A DNA stretch of 64,000 bases from an uncultured Collinsella sp. (GCA_902494565.1 CABUTN010000003.1:27502-91501); one strand, 5' to 3'; shown: positions 42,802 through 52,685, numbered from the stretch's first letter. Made by a program: numbers and translations. The notes: a model not told the origin generated them from the sequence alone.

Positions 42802-43785
42802 TTACAATTGCGGGTGTGATTTTCGGCGCAAGAAATCGAAATGCGTCTCGCTCAAGATAATCGACAGGAAGATGAGCGCAAAGCCGGCAAGCAGACGCGA
42901 GGTGAGCGCCTCCCCCATCAACAGCACCGAGAACAGCACACCCGAAGGCGACTCCATCGAAAGGAGCAGCGAGCCCGTCGAGGCCGGGACATGCGCCAGG
43001 CCGACGTTTTGGATGAGCAGAGCCGCGCATGTGCAGCCCACCGAGAGAAACGCCATCGCACTGATAAAGCTCGGCGTCCACACGGACAGAGGCGCTTGGG
43101 TCTCGAATAGCAGCGACGTTGCCAGGCTCAGCACGCCGTTGCCCACAAACATCCAAAACGTGATGACGTTGATGTCCATTTTGCGACCGTACTTGGCAGT
43201 CACCGCCATCTGGATGGCAAAGAAGATCGCACCGCCCAAGGTAATAGCATCGCCGGCATTGAACTCGACGCTATCGAGCGCCACCAAGCCAATGCCCGCC
43301 AGGCACAGCAACGCGGCGCCCAAGTTGTAACGGGTAAGCTTTTCGCCGCTTAGGACATAGCTCGCAAACGGAACCAAGATGCAGTACGTGCCCGTCAAAA
43401 ACGCGCTTTTGCCTGCCGTGGTCTGCGCCAGGCCGATCGTCTGCAAACCGTATGCTCCCCACATGAGCGCACCCATGCCCAGCCCGACGATCAGGTTGCG
43501 GGCATTGAAATGAGCGATGATGCGTTTATGGAAAATGGCAAACATAACCAGTGATGCCGGGAGAAAGCGAACGTAAACCAGCTCGAACACCGGAATGGTG
43601 TCAAGCGCGCCCTTCATAGTGGTAAAGGAGTAGCCCCAGATGACCGCCACCGAAAATAGCAGAACTTTCCAGAACAGCGGCGAGCGAGCGCCGGCGCCCC
43701 GGGGAATACCGCCCGCGCCCAAATCCTCACGGGCTACAGGGCTATCGGGCATGTTTTCGATTTCGTTGGCAGCGTATTGGGCCAT
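42802..43785 (-). CDS. EamA/DMT-family transporter
   Basis: Membrane protein of 327 residues with ten predicted helices in two EamA halves, preceded by a polar N-terminal tail of about 38 residues. Typical segments are VAVIWGYSFTTMKGAL, GLQTIGLAQTTAGKSAFLTG and LSMESPSGVLFSVLLMGEAL. Family members export amino acids or metabolites or act as permeases. GAGGA precedes ATG 43785 at a suboptimal distance. The gene stands between the amidohydrolase and the YhgE pair; the substrate cannot be told. Confidence 0.88.
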   Translation of the reverse strand: MAQYAANEIENMPDSPVAREDLGAGGIPRGAGARSPLFWKVLLFSVAVIWGYSFTTMKGALDTIPVFELVYVRFLPASLVMFAIFHKRIIAHFNARNLIVGLGMGALMWGAYGLQTIGLAQTTAGKSAFLTGTYCILVPFASYVLSGEKLTRYNLGAALLCLAGIGLVALDSVEFNAGDAITLGGAIFFAIQMAVTAKYGRKMDINVITFWMFVGNGVLSLATSLLFETQAPLSVWTPSFISAMAFLSVGCTCAALLIQNVGLAHVPASTGSLLLSMESPSGVLFSVLLMGEALTSRLLAGFALIFLSIILSETHFDFLRRKSHPQL

Positions 43786-43863
43786 GGAACATCCTCGCAC
43801 TCAATCTGGGCGTGGTGTCCGCACGCGTATGGCTGCGCGCCGCCTCATGGTCAAATAAAAACA

Positions 43864-43889
43864 GGGCGCACCGGACCCCCGGCACGCCC
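43864..43889 (-). terminator. Terminator of the second YhgE gene
   Basis: GGGCGCACCGG pairs with CCGGCACGCCC; the minus-strand transcript continues UGUUUUUAUUU. Confidence 0.85.
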
Positions 43890-43986
43890 CGCTACTGTAG
43901 CAACAACCAAGCAGCTCGTGCAATTCACTACGCTAAAGCATCGGGTTGGAAGACCTCGATGTTCCGACGGCGTTTACGTTGCTGTA

Positions 43987-46176
43987 TTAAATCAATTTGG
44001 TTGACTCCAGCTTTTCGATGATCCAGTCGTTGGCTTTGATGACCGGGCGGCGGAAAACGACGCCCAGGGCCAGGGACGGAATCAGATAGCTCGCCAAGAT
44101 ACCCAGCTCGACCCAGTACTCCATATGATACGCGCCGGCCATGGCGGCGTGCATGGCGTTGATGCCGTGGGTAAACGGCAGGAACGGGTAGATCGCCTGG
44201 AACACGGGGCCGGTCATCTCGATGGGGAACGTACCGCCCGAACCGCCGACCTGCATGACCAGCAGCACGACGGCGAGGGCCTTGCCGATATCTCCAAACG
44301 ATACCGTAAGCGTGTAGACGATATTGGAGAACACGAGGCTCGCGACCCAGCCGGCAAGCACAAACTGCAGGGGGTTGTCGCACTGGATGCCAAAGAACAG
44401 AATGTCGCCCGCGCACACGAGCGTTGCCTGCAGCAAGGCCAGACCGCCAAAGAACAGATAACGGCCCAGATAGATCTCGTGCAGGCGCACGGGGACGAGC
44501 TCGTTGATGAGCTCGTCGTTCACCGAGACCTTCATCATGGCCGCCAGAACAATCGAGCCCACCCACAGCGACAAAATCGTATAGAACGGCGCCATGGCCG
44601 AGCCGTAGTTGCGGATCGGATAGACCGGCTTGCGATCGAGCGCAACAGGGCCGGAAAGCGACGCGGCGAGGCCCTCGGGGTCACTGCCGATCATCGTCTT
44701 AATCATGGCCAGGTCACCCGACATCAGAGCACTGTCAAGCTCGTCCTTAAAGGCACTGATCTTGTCCGACGCCTCGCCCAGCTGATCGGAAGCCTTGTTG
44801 ACGAGCCTTGCAGCCTTGGAGAGGCCCTTTGCCAGCGAACCGGATGCGTCGGTCAGGCCGTCTACGGCGCTATCCAGATCGCCCGAGATGCCATCGAGCG
44901 AGTCCAGGATGCCCGAAACCGTCTTCTTGAGCTCCTTGGCCTTAACCGAGAACGTGGAATCGTAGTCGGACTTGGCGCCCGAAATGCCCGCCTTGGCATC
45001 GGCGATGGCCTGATCGACCTCGGCACGCGTGCTGTTGACCTCTGCCATGCTGTCAGAAAGGGACTTAGCAGTTGCCGTCAGGTCCTTGGCGTTGTTGCGA
45101 TACTCCACCGCGATCCTGCCCAGCGATGTTGCCACAGATTTAAGGCTCTCCTGGAGCTTTTCGTCACTGACCTGCTCGGCAAAGCCGCGGAGCTGGTCGG
45201 CCGTGGCGTCGATATCGTCGGCACGTGTATTGAGCGCCGCCGCGGCATCGTTGAGCTGAGACACCGTAAGGTCGACATGCTGATTCGCGGCATCGAATGC
45301 CTTCGCAAGCTCGGCGGACACGTTGTCGAACGAGCCCGCGCTTCCGTCAATCGCGGCGTTGATGGCGTCGTTGGCGGCCTTCAGCGCTTCTTTGGAATCG
45401 CTCATGCCGCTCTTGGCATGCTCCATCAACTGCTTGGTCGACTCATCGACCGTACCCGTCTGCTGGAGCATACCGCTCGCCGACGTCAACGAATCGGACG
45501 TAGAGCTCAAAATGCCCGCCAGCGACGAAGCATTAGCCTGAACGTCTTGCAGGTCCCCAATCGAATCGCCGAGCGTCGAGGACAGGTTGGCGATAAAGTT
45601 GCTGACCTGGTCGGTGCTCATGTAATCGAGCAGGCTGGACACCGTCTTAAGACCGATGCTCGTAATGGTCTCGGTAAAAGATTCGTTAACCTGGTTCTGA
45701 ACGGCGCTCGAACCCTTCTCGGTCACGATCTGCGCGATGGCGTTGGCCTTCTGATTCTCGTAAAACTCGATATCGGCATGCTTAACGTCGGTCGAAAAGA
45801 GCGTCATCATATCGGCACTAAACGTCTTAGGGATAACGACAGCCGCATAGTATGCGCCCGATTTGACGCCCTCGATGGCCTTTTCTCGATCGTTGAGCAC
45901 AACCCAGTCGAAGTTCTCGTTGCCGCGCAGGGTGGCGGTCACGTTTTCGCCCACGTTGACCTCGACGGGGATCAGATCGCTCTCGTAACCCTCATCGGTG
46001 TTGACCACGGCGATCTTAAGATTGCCGGTGTTGCCGTACGGATCCCAGCTGCCGGCGATGTTAAACCACGCGTACAGGCACGGTACGATAATGAGGCCCA
46101 TCACGACAACCAAGCCGATTACGGAGCGAGACACGTTTTGGACATCGCGCTTAAACAAATGCAGGATGTTCTTCAT
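43987..46176 (-). CDS. YhgE/Pip-family membrane protein (second of pair)
   Basis: Membrane protein of 729 residues. A single helix near the N-terminus (about 19-38, VIGLVVVMGLIIVPCLYAWF) is followed by the family NIAGSWDPYGNTGNLKIAVV segment, a long external helical region (about 170-500) rich in Ser, Asp and Ala, and five or six C-terminal helices of ABC-2 permease type. Relatives include phage infection protein and EsaA of type VII secretion. Its start follows directly on the stop of the preceding gene (TAAATG), with GGAGGTGAGG lying inside the end of that gene, so the two are translationally coupled. Function is not established. Confidence 0.85.
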   Translation of the reverse strand: MKNILHLFKRDVQNVSRSVIGLVVVMGLIIVPCLYAWFNIAGSWDPYGNTGNLKIAVVNTDEGYESDLIPVEVNVGENVTATLRGNENFDWVVLNDREKAIEGVKSGAYYAAVVIPKTFSADMMTLFSTDVKHADIEFYENQKANAIAQIVTEKGSSAVQNQVNESFTETITSIGLKTVSSLLDYMSTDQVSNFIANLSSTLGDSIGDLQDVQANASSLAGILSSTSDSLTSASGMLQQTGTVDESTKQLMEHAKSGMSDSKEALKAANDAINAAIDGSAGSFDNVSAELAKAFDAANQHVDLTVSQLNDAAAALNTRADDIDATADQLRGFAEQVSDEKLQESLKSVATSLGRIAVEYRNNAKDLTATAKSLSDSMAEVNSTRAEVDQAIADAKAGISGAKSDYDSTFSVKAKELKKTVSGILDSLDGISGDLDSAVDGLTDASGSLAKGLSKAARLVNKASDQLGEASDKISAFKDELDSALMSGDLAMIKTMIGSDPEGLAASLSGPVALDRKPVYPIRNYGSAMAPFYTILSLWVGSIVLAAMMKVSVNDELINELVPVRLHEIYLGRYLFFGGLALLQATLVCAGDILFFGIQCDNPLQFVLAGWVASLVFSNIVYTLTVSFGDIGKALAVVLLVMQVGGSGGTFPIEMTGPVFQAIYPFLPFTHGINAMHAAMAGAYHMEYWVELGILASYLIPSLALGVVFRRPVIKANDWIIEKLESTKLI

Positions 46177-48993
46177 TTATGCCTCACCTCCTTTGGAGTG
46201 CTTGCCGAGCGGGGCGTTCTTTTCATTCATCACAAACGTGTCATCCCCGTTCTCGGGCACATGGGCCGCATCGCGATGACCACATTGGTTGACAGCCTGA
46301 GTCTTGGGTTCAGACCCCCGCTCGCTCGCATTCAAGCCGAACATGCGACGAGCGGCCGGAATGGCGGCCGTGTGCTCGCGCATCTCGCGGCGCAGGTCCT
46401 CATCCGAAAGCGCCGAGATGCGCATCTGGGTGTTGAGGCTCGAGCGGATGTACTCGATATTGATAAGCCAGCCGCAGATGGCAATAACCGAGATGATCCA
46501 AATGACAAGCAGGATGATCTTGCCGTTATTGTCGATATCGAGAACCGTCGACAGGACAAAGAGCAGGACCTGAACGCCCACCACGGCGGCAAAACCGCCC
46601 TTGATGTAGTACGGGTAGCGATGTTCAAAGGCGACCGCATGATCGAGCAGTTCGCGACGGTACGAATCGGAATCGAGCATGACACGCATGGCCGTGCGCA
46701 GCGAGTAGCGCTGGCGCGGCAGGTCGTTGGACTCGCAGATCATCATACCCGTCGTGGAAAGCTGTTTATCAAAGAGCAGGTTAAGGTTGAGCAGCAGCGG
46801 ACGCAGCTGCAGACCGATAAAGAGCGCCACGATCAAGAACACGCCCAGAATGCACAGGTTAAACAGGTAGTTAAACGAGTACATGCCGCCGACCGTCTCG
46901 CGCAGCAGATTGATGCCGTAGGTAAAGGGCAGCAGCGGGTGCAGCCACTGGAAGAAGCCGGGCATCATCTCGATGGGATACATGCCCGACGAACCCGGAA
47001 TCTGCACGATGACGAGAATGACGCCGATTGCCTTGCCGATGTGCTTAAACGTAGTGGACAGCGCATAGATGATATTGACGTAGGTGAACGAGATGGCGAT
47101 GCCGCCCAGCACGAACAGCAGCGGGTTGATGCACTGCACGCCAATCACCAGATCGCCTACCGTAACGATGGTGGCCTGGAGCGCGCCCAGGATCACCAGG
47201 AGCATCCAACGGCCGAAGTAGCCCTGGCGCGCCGTAAAGCTGCCAATGCCCTCGCGATCGACCTCGAGCTTGTAGATGGCGATGAGTACGTAACCGCCCA
47301 CCCAAAGCGCCAGATTGGTGTAGAAGGGAGCGATGCCCGAGCCAAAGCTCTTGACCGGATAGATCGACTTGGACGTCAGCTCGACCGGAGAGGCCATGAA
47401 ATCTGCCACGTCATTGACATCGACGCCCATAAGGTCGGCGAGCTCGCCCATAGACTCAGAGGTCTGCAGCGCCGCGATGTCATTGGCTGCGGTCGCAAGC
47501 TTGTCCTGGACCTTGGCAAGCGAGGAATCGGTCTGGGACAGCGTGGTCTTGGCCTGGCCGAGCGTAGCGTTAAGCTGCGAAAGCGTACCGCGCGCACTTG
47601 CAATAGTAGGCGTGAGGCCAGACACGATTCCCGTCAGATCACCCGAGACGGCGGCAAATGAATCAAGCGCGCTCGAGGCCTTCGGCAGCGCGTTTTGACC
47701 CAGGTCCGTCTGGGCCTGGCCAAGGTTGGTCGCACCGGTCTGGATTGCGTTATTGATAGCGTCGCTGGCGCCCGAGACAGCCGCGGCGTCATTCGCCATG
47801 GCGCTCGACTGCGCAGACAGACCGTCCTTGATGCTCTGAAGCTTTTCATTCTGCTCGCGGAGCAAATCGATGGTCGATACAATGCGCGCGTCAATTTCCT
47901 TGGAACCTGTCGACGTGTCATTAACGAGAATTTCCAAGTGCCCGATAACGGCCTTATTGTGGTCGATCGTCGCTTGGAGAGACTCAAGCGAGTTGTCGAT
48001 GCGGGTGGTCGTAGATGTGACCGCGCCCGTCAGCTTGCCAATCGCAGCGTTCGCGGAGGCTGACGTCTTGGTGAGCGCAAGGCTGCCTTCCGAGAGCGCC
48101 TTGGAGAGCGAGGTGATGGAGTTGCCCGCCGTGGTGCGAGCTTCGCTCAGCAGGTCGTTGCCCTGGGAGATCGCCTGCGTCAGCGACGGTGCCTGGCCTT
48201 GCAAGCCGGCAAGTGCCGCATCAGCCGAGGCGATAGCGCCACTCGTCTTATCGATGGCGGCATTCATATCGCCAATCGAATCGCGCACCTCGCCCAAGGT
48301 GTCGGACGCCTCGGACACCGAACTTGCCAGCGAGTCCTGAGTCTGGGTTGCCTTGTCCTTTAAATCGACACCGGCATCCTTGGCGATACCGGCAACAGTC
48401 TTGCCTACCGTAGAGACAAATTCCGAGTTGATCTGCTCCTCGATGGTGTTTGCACCGGTATCGGTAACCTTGGGCGCAATGGCGCTCTTCTTCTCATTGA
48501 CGTAGTACGTGAGCTTGGGCTGATGGTAGTTGCCGTCGAGCATCGAAACCAGGTTATCCGAGAAGTTCTTGGGAATCACGATAGCGGCATAGTACTCGCC
48601 GCTCTCGACGCCCTCCTTGGCATCGGCCGTCGAGTCGACGAACGTCCAGCCCAACTGATGATTCTCCTTGAGCTGGTCGACCACTTTGTCGCCAGCGTTG
48701 AGCTCACCCACCAAGTCGTTTTGGGTGCCTCGATCGTTGTTGGCGATAGCAATCTTGATGCCTTGGGTGTTTCCATACGGATCCCAGTTTGCCACGATGT
48801 TATACCAGGCATACAGCGAGGGAATAACGCACACGCCTAGGGTAACCACCAGGGCGACGGGGTTCACAAGCAGTCGCTTAATGTCGCGCTTAAATATCGC
48901 AAAGGACACCTTTGCATTGGATAGTTTGCTGCCGAGACTCACGCTTGGACCATCCATCCTGTCGTTAAATCGAATCGTACTATCGACAACCAT
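46177..48993 (-). CDS. YhgE/Pip-family membrane protein (first of pair)
   Basis: Protein of 938 residues with the same plan: N-terminal helix (about 45-62), NIVANWDPYGNTQGIKIAIA, a long helical external domain (about 180-560), then a C-terminal membrane part. Unlike its partner it has a further segment of about 210 residues with extra helices (RYPYYIKGGFAAVVGVQVLL, then another) and a charged cytoplasmic tail. The start is uncertain: ATG 48993 has no good ribosome site; ATG 48957 is also possible. The pair may form one complex. A TACAGATGTAC palindrome lies upstream near 49076-49086. Confidence 0.8.
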   Translation of the reverse strand: MVVDSTIRFNDRMDGPSVSLGSKLSNAKVSFAIFKRDIKRLLVNPVALVVTLGVCVIPSLYAWYNIVANWDPYGNTQGIKIAIANNDRGTQNDLVGELNAGDKVVDQLKENHQLGWTFVDSTADAKEGVESGEYYAAIVIPKNFSDNLVSMLDGNYHQPKLTYYVNEKKSAIAPKVTDTGANTIEEQINSEFVSTVGKTVAGIAKDAGVDLKDKATQTQDSLASSVSEASDTLGEVRDSIGDMNAAIDKTSGAIASADAALAGLQGQAPSLTQAISQGNDLLSEARTTAGNSITSLSKALSEGSLALTKTSASANAAIGKLTGAVTSTTTRIDNSLESLQATIDHNKAVIGHLEILVNDTSTGSKEIDARIVSTIDLLREQNEKLQSIKDGLSAQSSAMANDAAAVSGASDAINNAIQTGATNLGQAQTDLGQNALPKASSALDSFAAVSGDLTGIVSGLTPTIASARGTLSQLNATLGQAKTTLSQTDSSLAKVQDKLATAANDIAALQTSESMGELADLMGVDVNDVADFMASPVELTSKSIYPVKSFGSGIAPFYTNLALWVGGYVLIAIYKLEVDREGIGSFTARQGYFGRWMLLVILGALQATIVTVGDLVIGVQCINPLLFVLGGIAISFTYVNIIYALSTTFKHIGKAIGVILVIVQIPGSSGMYPIEMMPGFFQWLHPLLPFTYGINLLRETVGGMYSFNYLFNLCILGVFLIVALFIGLQLRPLLLNLNLLFDKQLSTTGMMICESNDLPRQRYSLRTAMRVMLDSDSYRRELLDHAVAFEHRYPYYIKGGFAAVVGVQVLLFVLSTVLDIDNNGKIILLVIWIISVIAICGWLINIEYIRSSLNTQMRISALSDEDLRREMREHTAAIPAARRMFGLNASERGSEPKTQAVNQCGHRDAAHVPENGDDTFVMNEKNAPLGKHSKGGEA

Positions 48994-49131
48994 TGTAGTA
49001 GGCGCTTTAACGTCTCAAAGCACAATGGTGTTGAGTTTTGCGGGTAGCAATATACTACGAAGATGAGTTAACGTACAGATGTACAGTATCCTAAATTTCA
49101 GCAGGTCACAAAACCACAACCCGCACAAATA

Positions 49132-49160
49132 AATGATCCCTTGGGGACGAAGGGATCATT
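49132..49160. repeat. 11-bp-stem hairpin downstream of htpG
   Basis: AATGATCCCTT and AAGGGATCATT are exact complements around a 7-nt loop. The right half AAGGGATCATT also occurs at the edge of hairpin 2 upstream of hisS (39843-39853). Confidence 0.75.
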
Positions 49161-49169
49161 CAAAAGGAA

Positions 49170-49237
49170 ACGAGAGTGGAAAATCTCCCACTTCAAGCCC
49201 GCATTCGAGCCAAAAGTGGGAGATTATCCACTCTCGT
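49170..49237. terminator. Long two-tier hairpin downstream of htpG
   Basis: ACGAGAGTGG pairs with CCACTCTCGT and AATCTCCCACTT with AAGTGGGAGATT, separated by a 2-nt internal loop: 22 pairs with no mismatch. It lies 32 bp beyond the htpG stop. A U-tract is not obvious. Confidence 0.7.
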
Positions 49238-49268
49238 TCTAATCTAGTTACGGTGCCGTATCCCCGAA

Positions 49269-51293
49269 CTACATCAAGTTGCAGACAGCCGCCGCGAAGG
49301 CAACGGGGTCCTCGGGGAGGATGCCCTCAACCAGCAGGGCCTGATCGTAGAGCAAGCCGGAGTACTGCTTGATCTTGTCGGCGTCGCCTGCCTTCTGGGC
49401 AGCGACAAGCTTGTCGAAAACCGGGTGCTTGGCGTTGAGCTCGAGCACACGCTGGCTCTTGGGCATGCCGTCGGGCGCGCCCTCGGGTCCCTTCTGGAGC
49501 ACCTTCTCCATCTCGAGCGAAAGCGGGCCCTCGGTGGTGATGCAAGCGGGGGCATCGGTCAGGCGCGCGGAGACGGCAACTTTCTCGACCTTGTCACCGA
49601 GCGCCTCCTTCATAGCGCTAAAGAGGTCCTCGTTCTCCTTGGTGGCGTCCTCGGCCTCCTTCTTCTCGTCCTCGGTCGCCAGGTCAAGATCACCGGTCGC
49701 AACGTTCTTGAGCTCCAGATGACGATCCTCGACCTCGGGCTCGGCACCGTCGGCCACAGCCTTCTCGGCAGCCTCGCGGGCAGCATCGTCCTCGTGGATC
49801 TTGGGCATATCGGCGGCAACGTATTCACGCATAGCCTGGAACGTGAACTCATCCACATCCTGCGTCAGCAGCAGCACGTCATAGCCGCGGTCGAGCACGC
49901 CCTTCACCACGGGCATCTTGGCCAAGCGCTCACGCGAGTCGCCGGCGGCGTAGTAGATGGCCTTCTGATCCTCGGGCATGCCCTTGGCATACTCGGCCAG
50001 GGTAATCATCTTCTGTTCCTTGGCAGACCAGAACAGCAACAGGTCGGCGAGCTCATCGGCCTTCATGCCATAGCTCGAGTAAATGCCGTACTTAAGACCG
50101 CGACCAAAGTTCTCAAAGAACTTCTCGTAGGCCTCGCGGTCGTTGTCACGCATATCCTCAAGGTCGGCGGTAATCTTCTTTTCCACACGCTTGGCGATAG
50201 CCTTGAGCTGACGGTTCTGCTGCAGCGTCTCGCGCGAGATGTTGAGCGACACGTCGGCGGAATCCACGACGCCGCGGACAAAGTTGTAGTAGTCGGGCAG
50301 CAGGTCGTCGCACTTCTCCATAATCAGCACGTTGGAGCTGTAGAGCGACAGGCCCTTCTCGTAGTCCTTGCTGTACAGATCGAACGGCGCGCGACCCGGC
50401 ACAAACAGCAGGGCGTCGTACTCGAGCGTGCCCTCGGCGTGGAAGCTGATGGTGCGCGCAGGATTGTCAAAGTCGTGGAACGTAGACTTGTAGAACTCGT
50501 CGTAGTCCTTCTGCTCAACATCGGAGCTGCGCTTTTTCCAGATCGGCGTCATGGAGTTGACGGTTTCGAGCTCCTGGTAGTCCTCGTACTCGGGCTTGTA
50601 ATCGTCGCCAGCATCCTCGGGCTTGGGCTTCTGGCGGCTCTTGGACACCATCATCTGGATCGGGTAACGCACATAGTTGCTGTACTGCTGAATCAGGCTC
50701 TTGAGGCCCCACTCGGTCAGGAAGCGATCGTAGGTCTCGGCCTCGCCGTCGGCATCGAGCTTCTCGTTCTCGCGCAGCGTCAGGATGACATCGGTACCGT
50801 GCTCGGCGCGCTCGCCGTCCTCGATGGTGTAGCCCTCAAGACCGTCGGATTCCCACACATGGGCGACATCCTCGCCATAGGCGCGGCTGACGACCTTCAC
50901 ATGGCTGGCGACCATAAAAGCCGAGTAGAAGCCCACGCCAAACTGACCGATAATGTCGACATCGGAGCCCTGCTGCTCGGCGTTCTCGGTCTTAAACTCC
51001 TCGGAGCCGGAGTGGGCGATGGTGCCCAGGTTGCGCTCGAGCTCCTCGGCGGTCATGCCGATACCGTTATCCGAAATCGTGATGGTGCGGGCATCCTTAT
51101 CGAAAGAGACGCGAATGGCCAGGTCGCCCTGGTCGATCTTAACGCTCGGGTCCTGCAGGCTCTTAAAGTTGAGCTTGTCGACGGCATCGCTCGCGTTGGA
51201 GATAAGCTCGCGCAGGAAGATTTCCTTGTTGGTGTAGATGGAGTTGATCATGAGGTCGAGCAGTTTTTTGCTCTCGGTCTTAAATTGACGCAT
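49269..51293 (-). CDS. htpG: Molecular chaperone HtpG (Hsp90)
   Basis: Cytosolic ATP-dependent chaperone of 674 residues. The GHKL ATPase motifs are intact: ELISNASDAVDKL, DNGIGMT, GTIAHSGSEEF and GQFGVGFYSAFMV. The middle domain has the catalytic Arg segment ISRETLQQNRQLKAI. A C-terminal dimerisation domain follows an acidic stretch (about 545-580). GAAAGGA precedes ATG 51293. It is a single gene. No CIRCE element was found upstream, but an inverted repeat (ACATAC/GTATGT inside AGCGC/GCGCT) lies about 100-150 bp before the start. Confidence 0.97.
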   Translation of the reverse strand: MRQFKTESKKLLDLMINSIYTNKEIFLRELISNASDAVDKLNFKSLQDPSVKIDQGDLAIRVSFDKDARTITISDNGIGMTAEELERNLGTIAHSGSEEFKTENAEQQGSDVDIIGQFGVGFYSAFMVASHVKVVSRAYGEDVAHVWESDGLEGYTIEDGERAEHGTDVILTLRENEKLDADGEAETYDRFLTEWGLKSLIQQYSNYVRYPIQMMVSKSRQKPKPEDAGDDYKPEYEDYQELETVNSMTPIWKKRSSDVEQKDYDEFYKSTFHDFDNPARTISFHAEGTLEYDALLFVPGRAPFDLYSKDYEKGLSLYSSNVLIMEKCDDLLPDYYNFVRGVVDSADVSLNISRETLQQNRQLKAIAKRVEKKITADLEDMRDNDREAYEKFFENFGRGLKYGIYSSYGMKADELADLLLFWSAKEQKMITLAEYAKGMPEDQKAIYYAAGDSRERLAKMPVVKGVLDRGYDVLLLTQDVDEFTFQAMREYVAADMPKIHEDDAAREAAEKAVADGAEPEVEDRHLELKNVATGDLDLATEDEKKEAEDATKENEDLFSAMKEALGDKVEKVAVSARLTDAPACITTEGPLSLEMEKVLQKGPEGAPDGMPKSQRVLELNAKHPVFDKLVAAQKAGDADKIKQYSGLLYDQALLVEGILPEDPVAFAAAVCNLM

Positions 51294-51392
51294 GTGCAGT
51301 CCTTTCGCGCTACCCCCGTCTGCAAAAACGGCCCGGTCGCCCGAGCCGTATCGCAGACCTGCTATGTTCAGACTTAGATTTTATAACCCATT

Positions 51393-51440
51393 AGCGCGCA
51401 TATATACATACGGAATCGAAAAACTGTATGTCTAAGCGCT
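51393..51440. promoter_or_regulatory. Nested inverted repeat upstream of htpG
   Basis: AGCGC (51393-51397) with GCGCT (51436-51440), and ACATAC (51406-51411) with GTATGT (51426-51431). It may be a regulator site between htpG and the GNAT gene; no known heat-shock operator matches. Confidence 0.35.
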
Positions 51441-51495
51441 CCGATGCACCAATTACCAAGGAGTGTCCCCAACTGCCGGCAGAAAAGGAACGTCC

Positions 51496-51996
51496 CTATC
51501 TGCCATCTACGCGCTTGGCCATCCAGACATGGGGCTGGCCCTCGTCTTCGTAATCTACCGGGGCAATTTGCGTGTAGCCCGCCTTTGCATAGAGCGGCAA
51601 CACGTATTCCTGCGCATGCAGCTTAATAAGCTTAGCGCCGGCATCGCGTGCACACGAAGCACTGGCCTCGACGATCGCACTCGCCAGTCCGCGACGACGC
51701 ATAGCCGGCAGCACGGCGACGCGCCCCATAATGTAGGTCTCCCCCGCCGCAACGCCTTCGTCCATGTCGCATGCCGGCAACACCGGGGCCTCTGCGTCAG
51801 CCACGCGCTCAAGCTCTTCGGGAAACACGCGCGAGCAACCGGCAAGCTCGCCGTCTACATAGAGCGTCACATGAATGCAGTTCGGATCCTCGTCGATAGC
51901 GTCGAACTCATTCTCGTAGCCTTGCTCGTCCATAAAAACGACGCGGCGCACCAACGCCGCGTCATCAAAGCATCCCGTCTTAAGTTGGATATCCAT
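51496..51996 (-). CDS. GNAT-family N-acetyltransferase (ElaA-like)
   Basis: Cytoplasmic acyltransferase of 166 residues. Motif A for acetyl-CoA is MGRVAVLPAMRRRGLASAIV, preceded by strands with VDGELAGCSRVFPEE; the C-terminal part contains LHAQEYVLPLYAKAGYTQ, typical of the ElaA subgroup. GAAAGGG precedes ATG 51996. It lies between htpG and the polysaccharide-regulation genes on the same strand but with sizeable gaps. The acceptor is unknown. Confidence 0.88.
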   Translation of the reverse strand: MDIQLKTGCFDDAALVRRVVFMDEQGYENEFDAIDEDPNCIHVTLYVDGELAGCSRVFPEELERVADAEAPVLPACDMDEGVAAGETYIMGRVAVLPAMRRRGLASAIVEASASCARDAGAKLIKLHAQEYVLPLYAKAGYTQIAPVDYEDEGQPHVWMAKRVDGR

Positions 51997-52034
51997 GCTG
52001 CCCTTTCATTCAATGCGAACGTTAGGGACAGATT

Positions 52035-52685
52035 TTAGCGAAAATGAGCTCCGCGCACGCTAAACTTCGCGCGAGCCTTCGCCAGGCAGTCGTAATGACC
52101 CACGTTATGGGCATCGCTCGCGATGAAGCTGTACAGGTTCTGATCGAACAGGCGCTGTGCCGGCTTTTTCTCGCGACCAAAGCGACCGCCGGCAATAAAG
52201 TCCGCCGAAGCCTGCAGCTTGCAGCCCATATCGACCAGGCGCTCCGCCACGCTTACATCCTTTTGAACCGCACGATAGCGCTCAGGATGAGCGATGATCA
52301 CCTGGTAGCCACGACACTGCAAATCGTAAATCGTGTTCTCGTACTCTCTAAACGCATACGCATCGGCATGCGTCGAAAGCTCGAGCAGAAACTCGTTGGT
52401 CCCATCGAAATGCAAGTGCTCCGCGGCATCGATACCAAGCTCAACGAGCTTTCGATGGTTGACCTCGAAGCCCATCTGGAGCGGAAAACCGTCAGCGTTA
52501 TCACGCAGCAGCTCAAAGGCGTCCCACATCTTGTCGTAATCAAAATAGGGATCACGGCAGTGAGGAGTGCAAACGATTCTGGTTACACCGGCCCGCTTGG
52601 CAGCCTCGAGCATCGCCAAGCTCTCATCGAGATCGGCAGCGCCGTCGTCTACACCCGGCAAGATATGGCAATGAATGTCACGCAT
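52035..52685 (-). CDS. CpsB/YwqE-type protein-tyrosine phosphatase (PHP domain)
   Basis: Metal-dependent phosphatase of 216 residues that dephosphorylates the tyrosine cluster of its partner kinase. PHP motifs are complete: DIHCHILPGVDDG at the N-terminus, CTPHCRDPYF, IIAHPERY and FIASDAHNVGH. It is the third gene of a Wzz-kinase-phosphatase set with an 18-bp gap after the kinase. The arrangement matches the controllers of capsule or exopolysaccharide chain length. Confidence 0.92.
   Translation of the reverse strand: MRDIHCHILPGVDDGAADLDESLAMLEAAKRAGVTRIVCTPHCRDPYFDYDKMWDAFELLRDNADGFPLQMGFEVNHRKLVELGIDAAEHLHFDGTNEFLLELSTHADAYAFREYENTIYDLQCRGYQVIIAHPERYRAVQKDVSVAERLVDMGCKLQASADFIAGGRFGREKKPAQRLFDQNLYSFIASDAHNVGHYDCLAKARAKFSVRGAHFR

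Noticed and set aside
44125..47661. Very long open frame (1178 codons) antisense to the YhgE pair
   Set aside because: It mirrors the codon pattern of the minus-strand genes, has no ribosome site or family signature, and the opposite strand has clear membrane proteins.
51294..51495. CIRCE or HAIR heat-shock operator upstream of htpG
   Set aside because: No match to the CIRCE inverted repeat or the HspR repeat; only an unrelated nested inverted repeat was seen.
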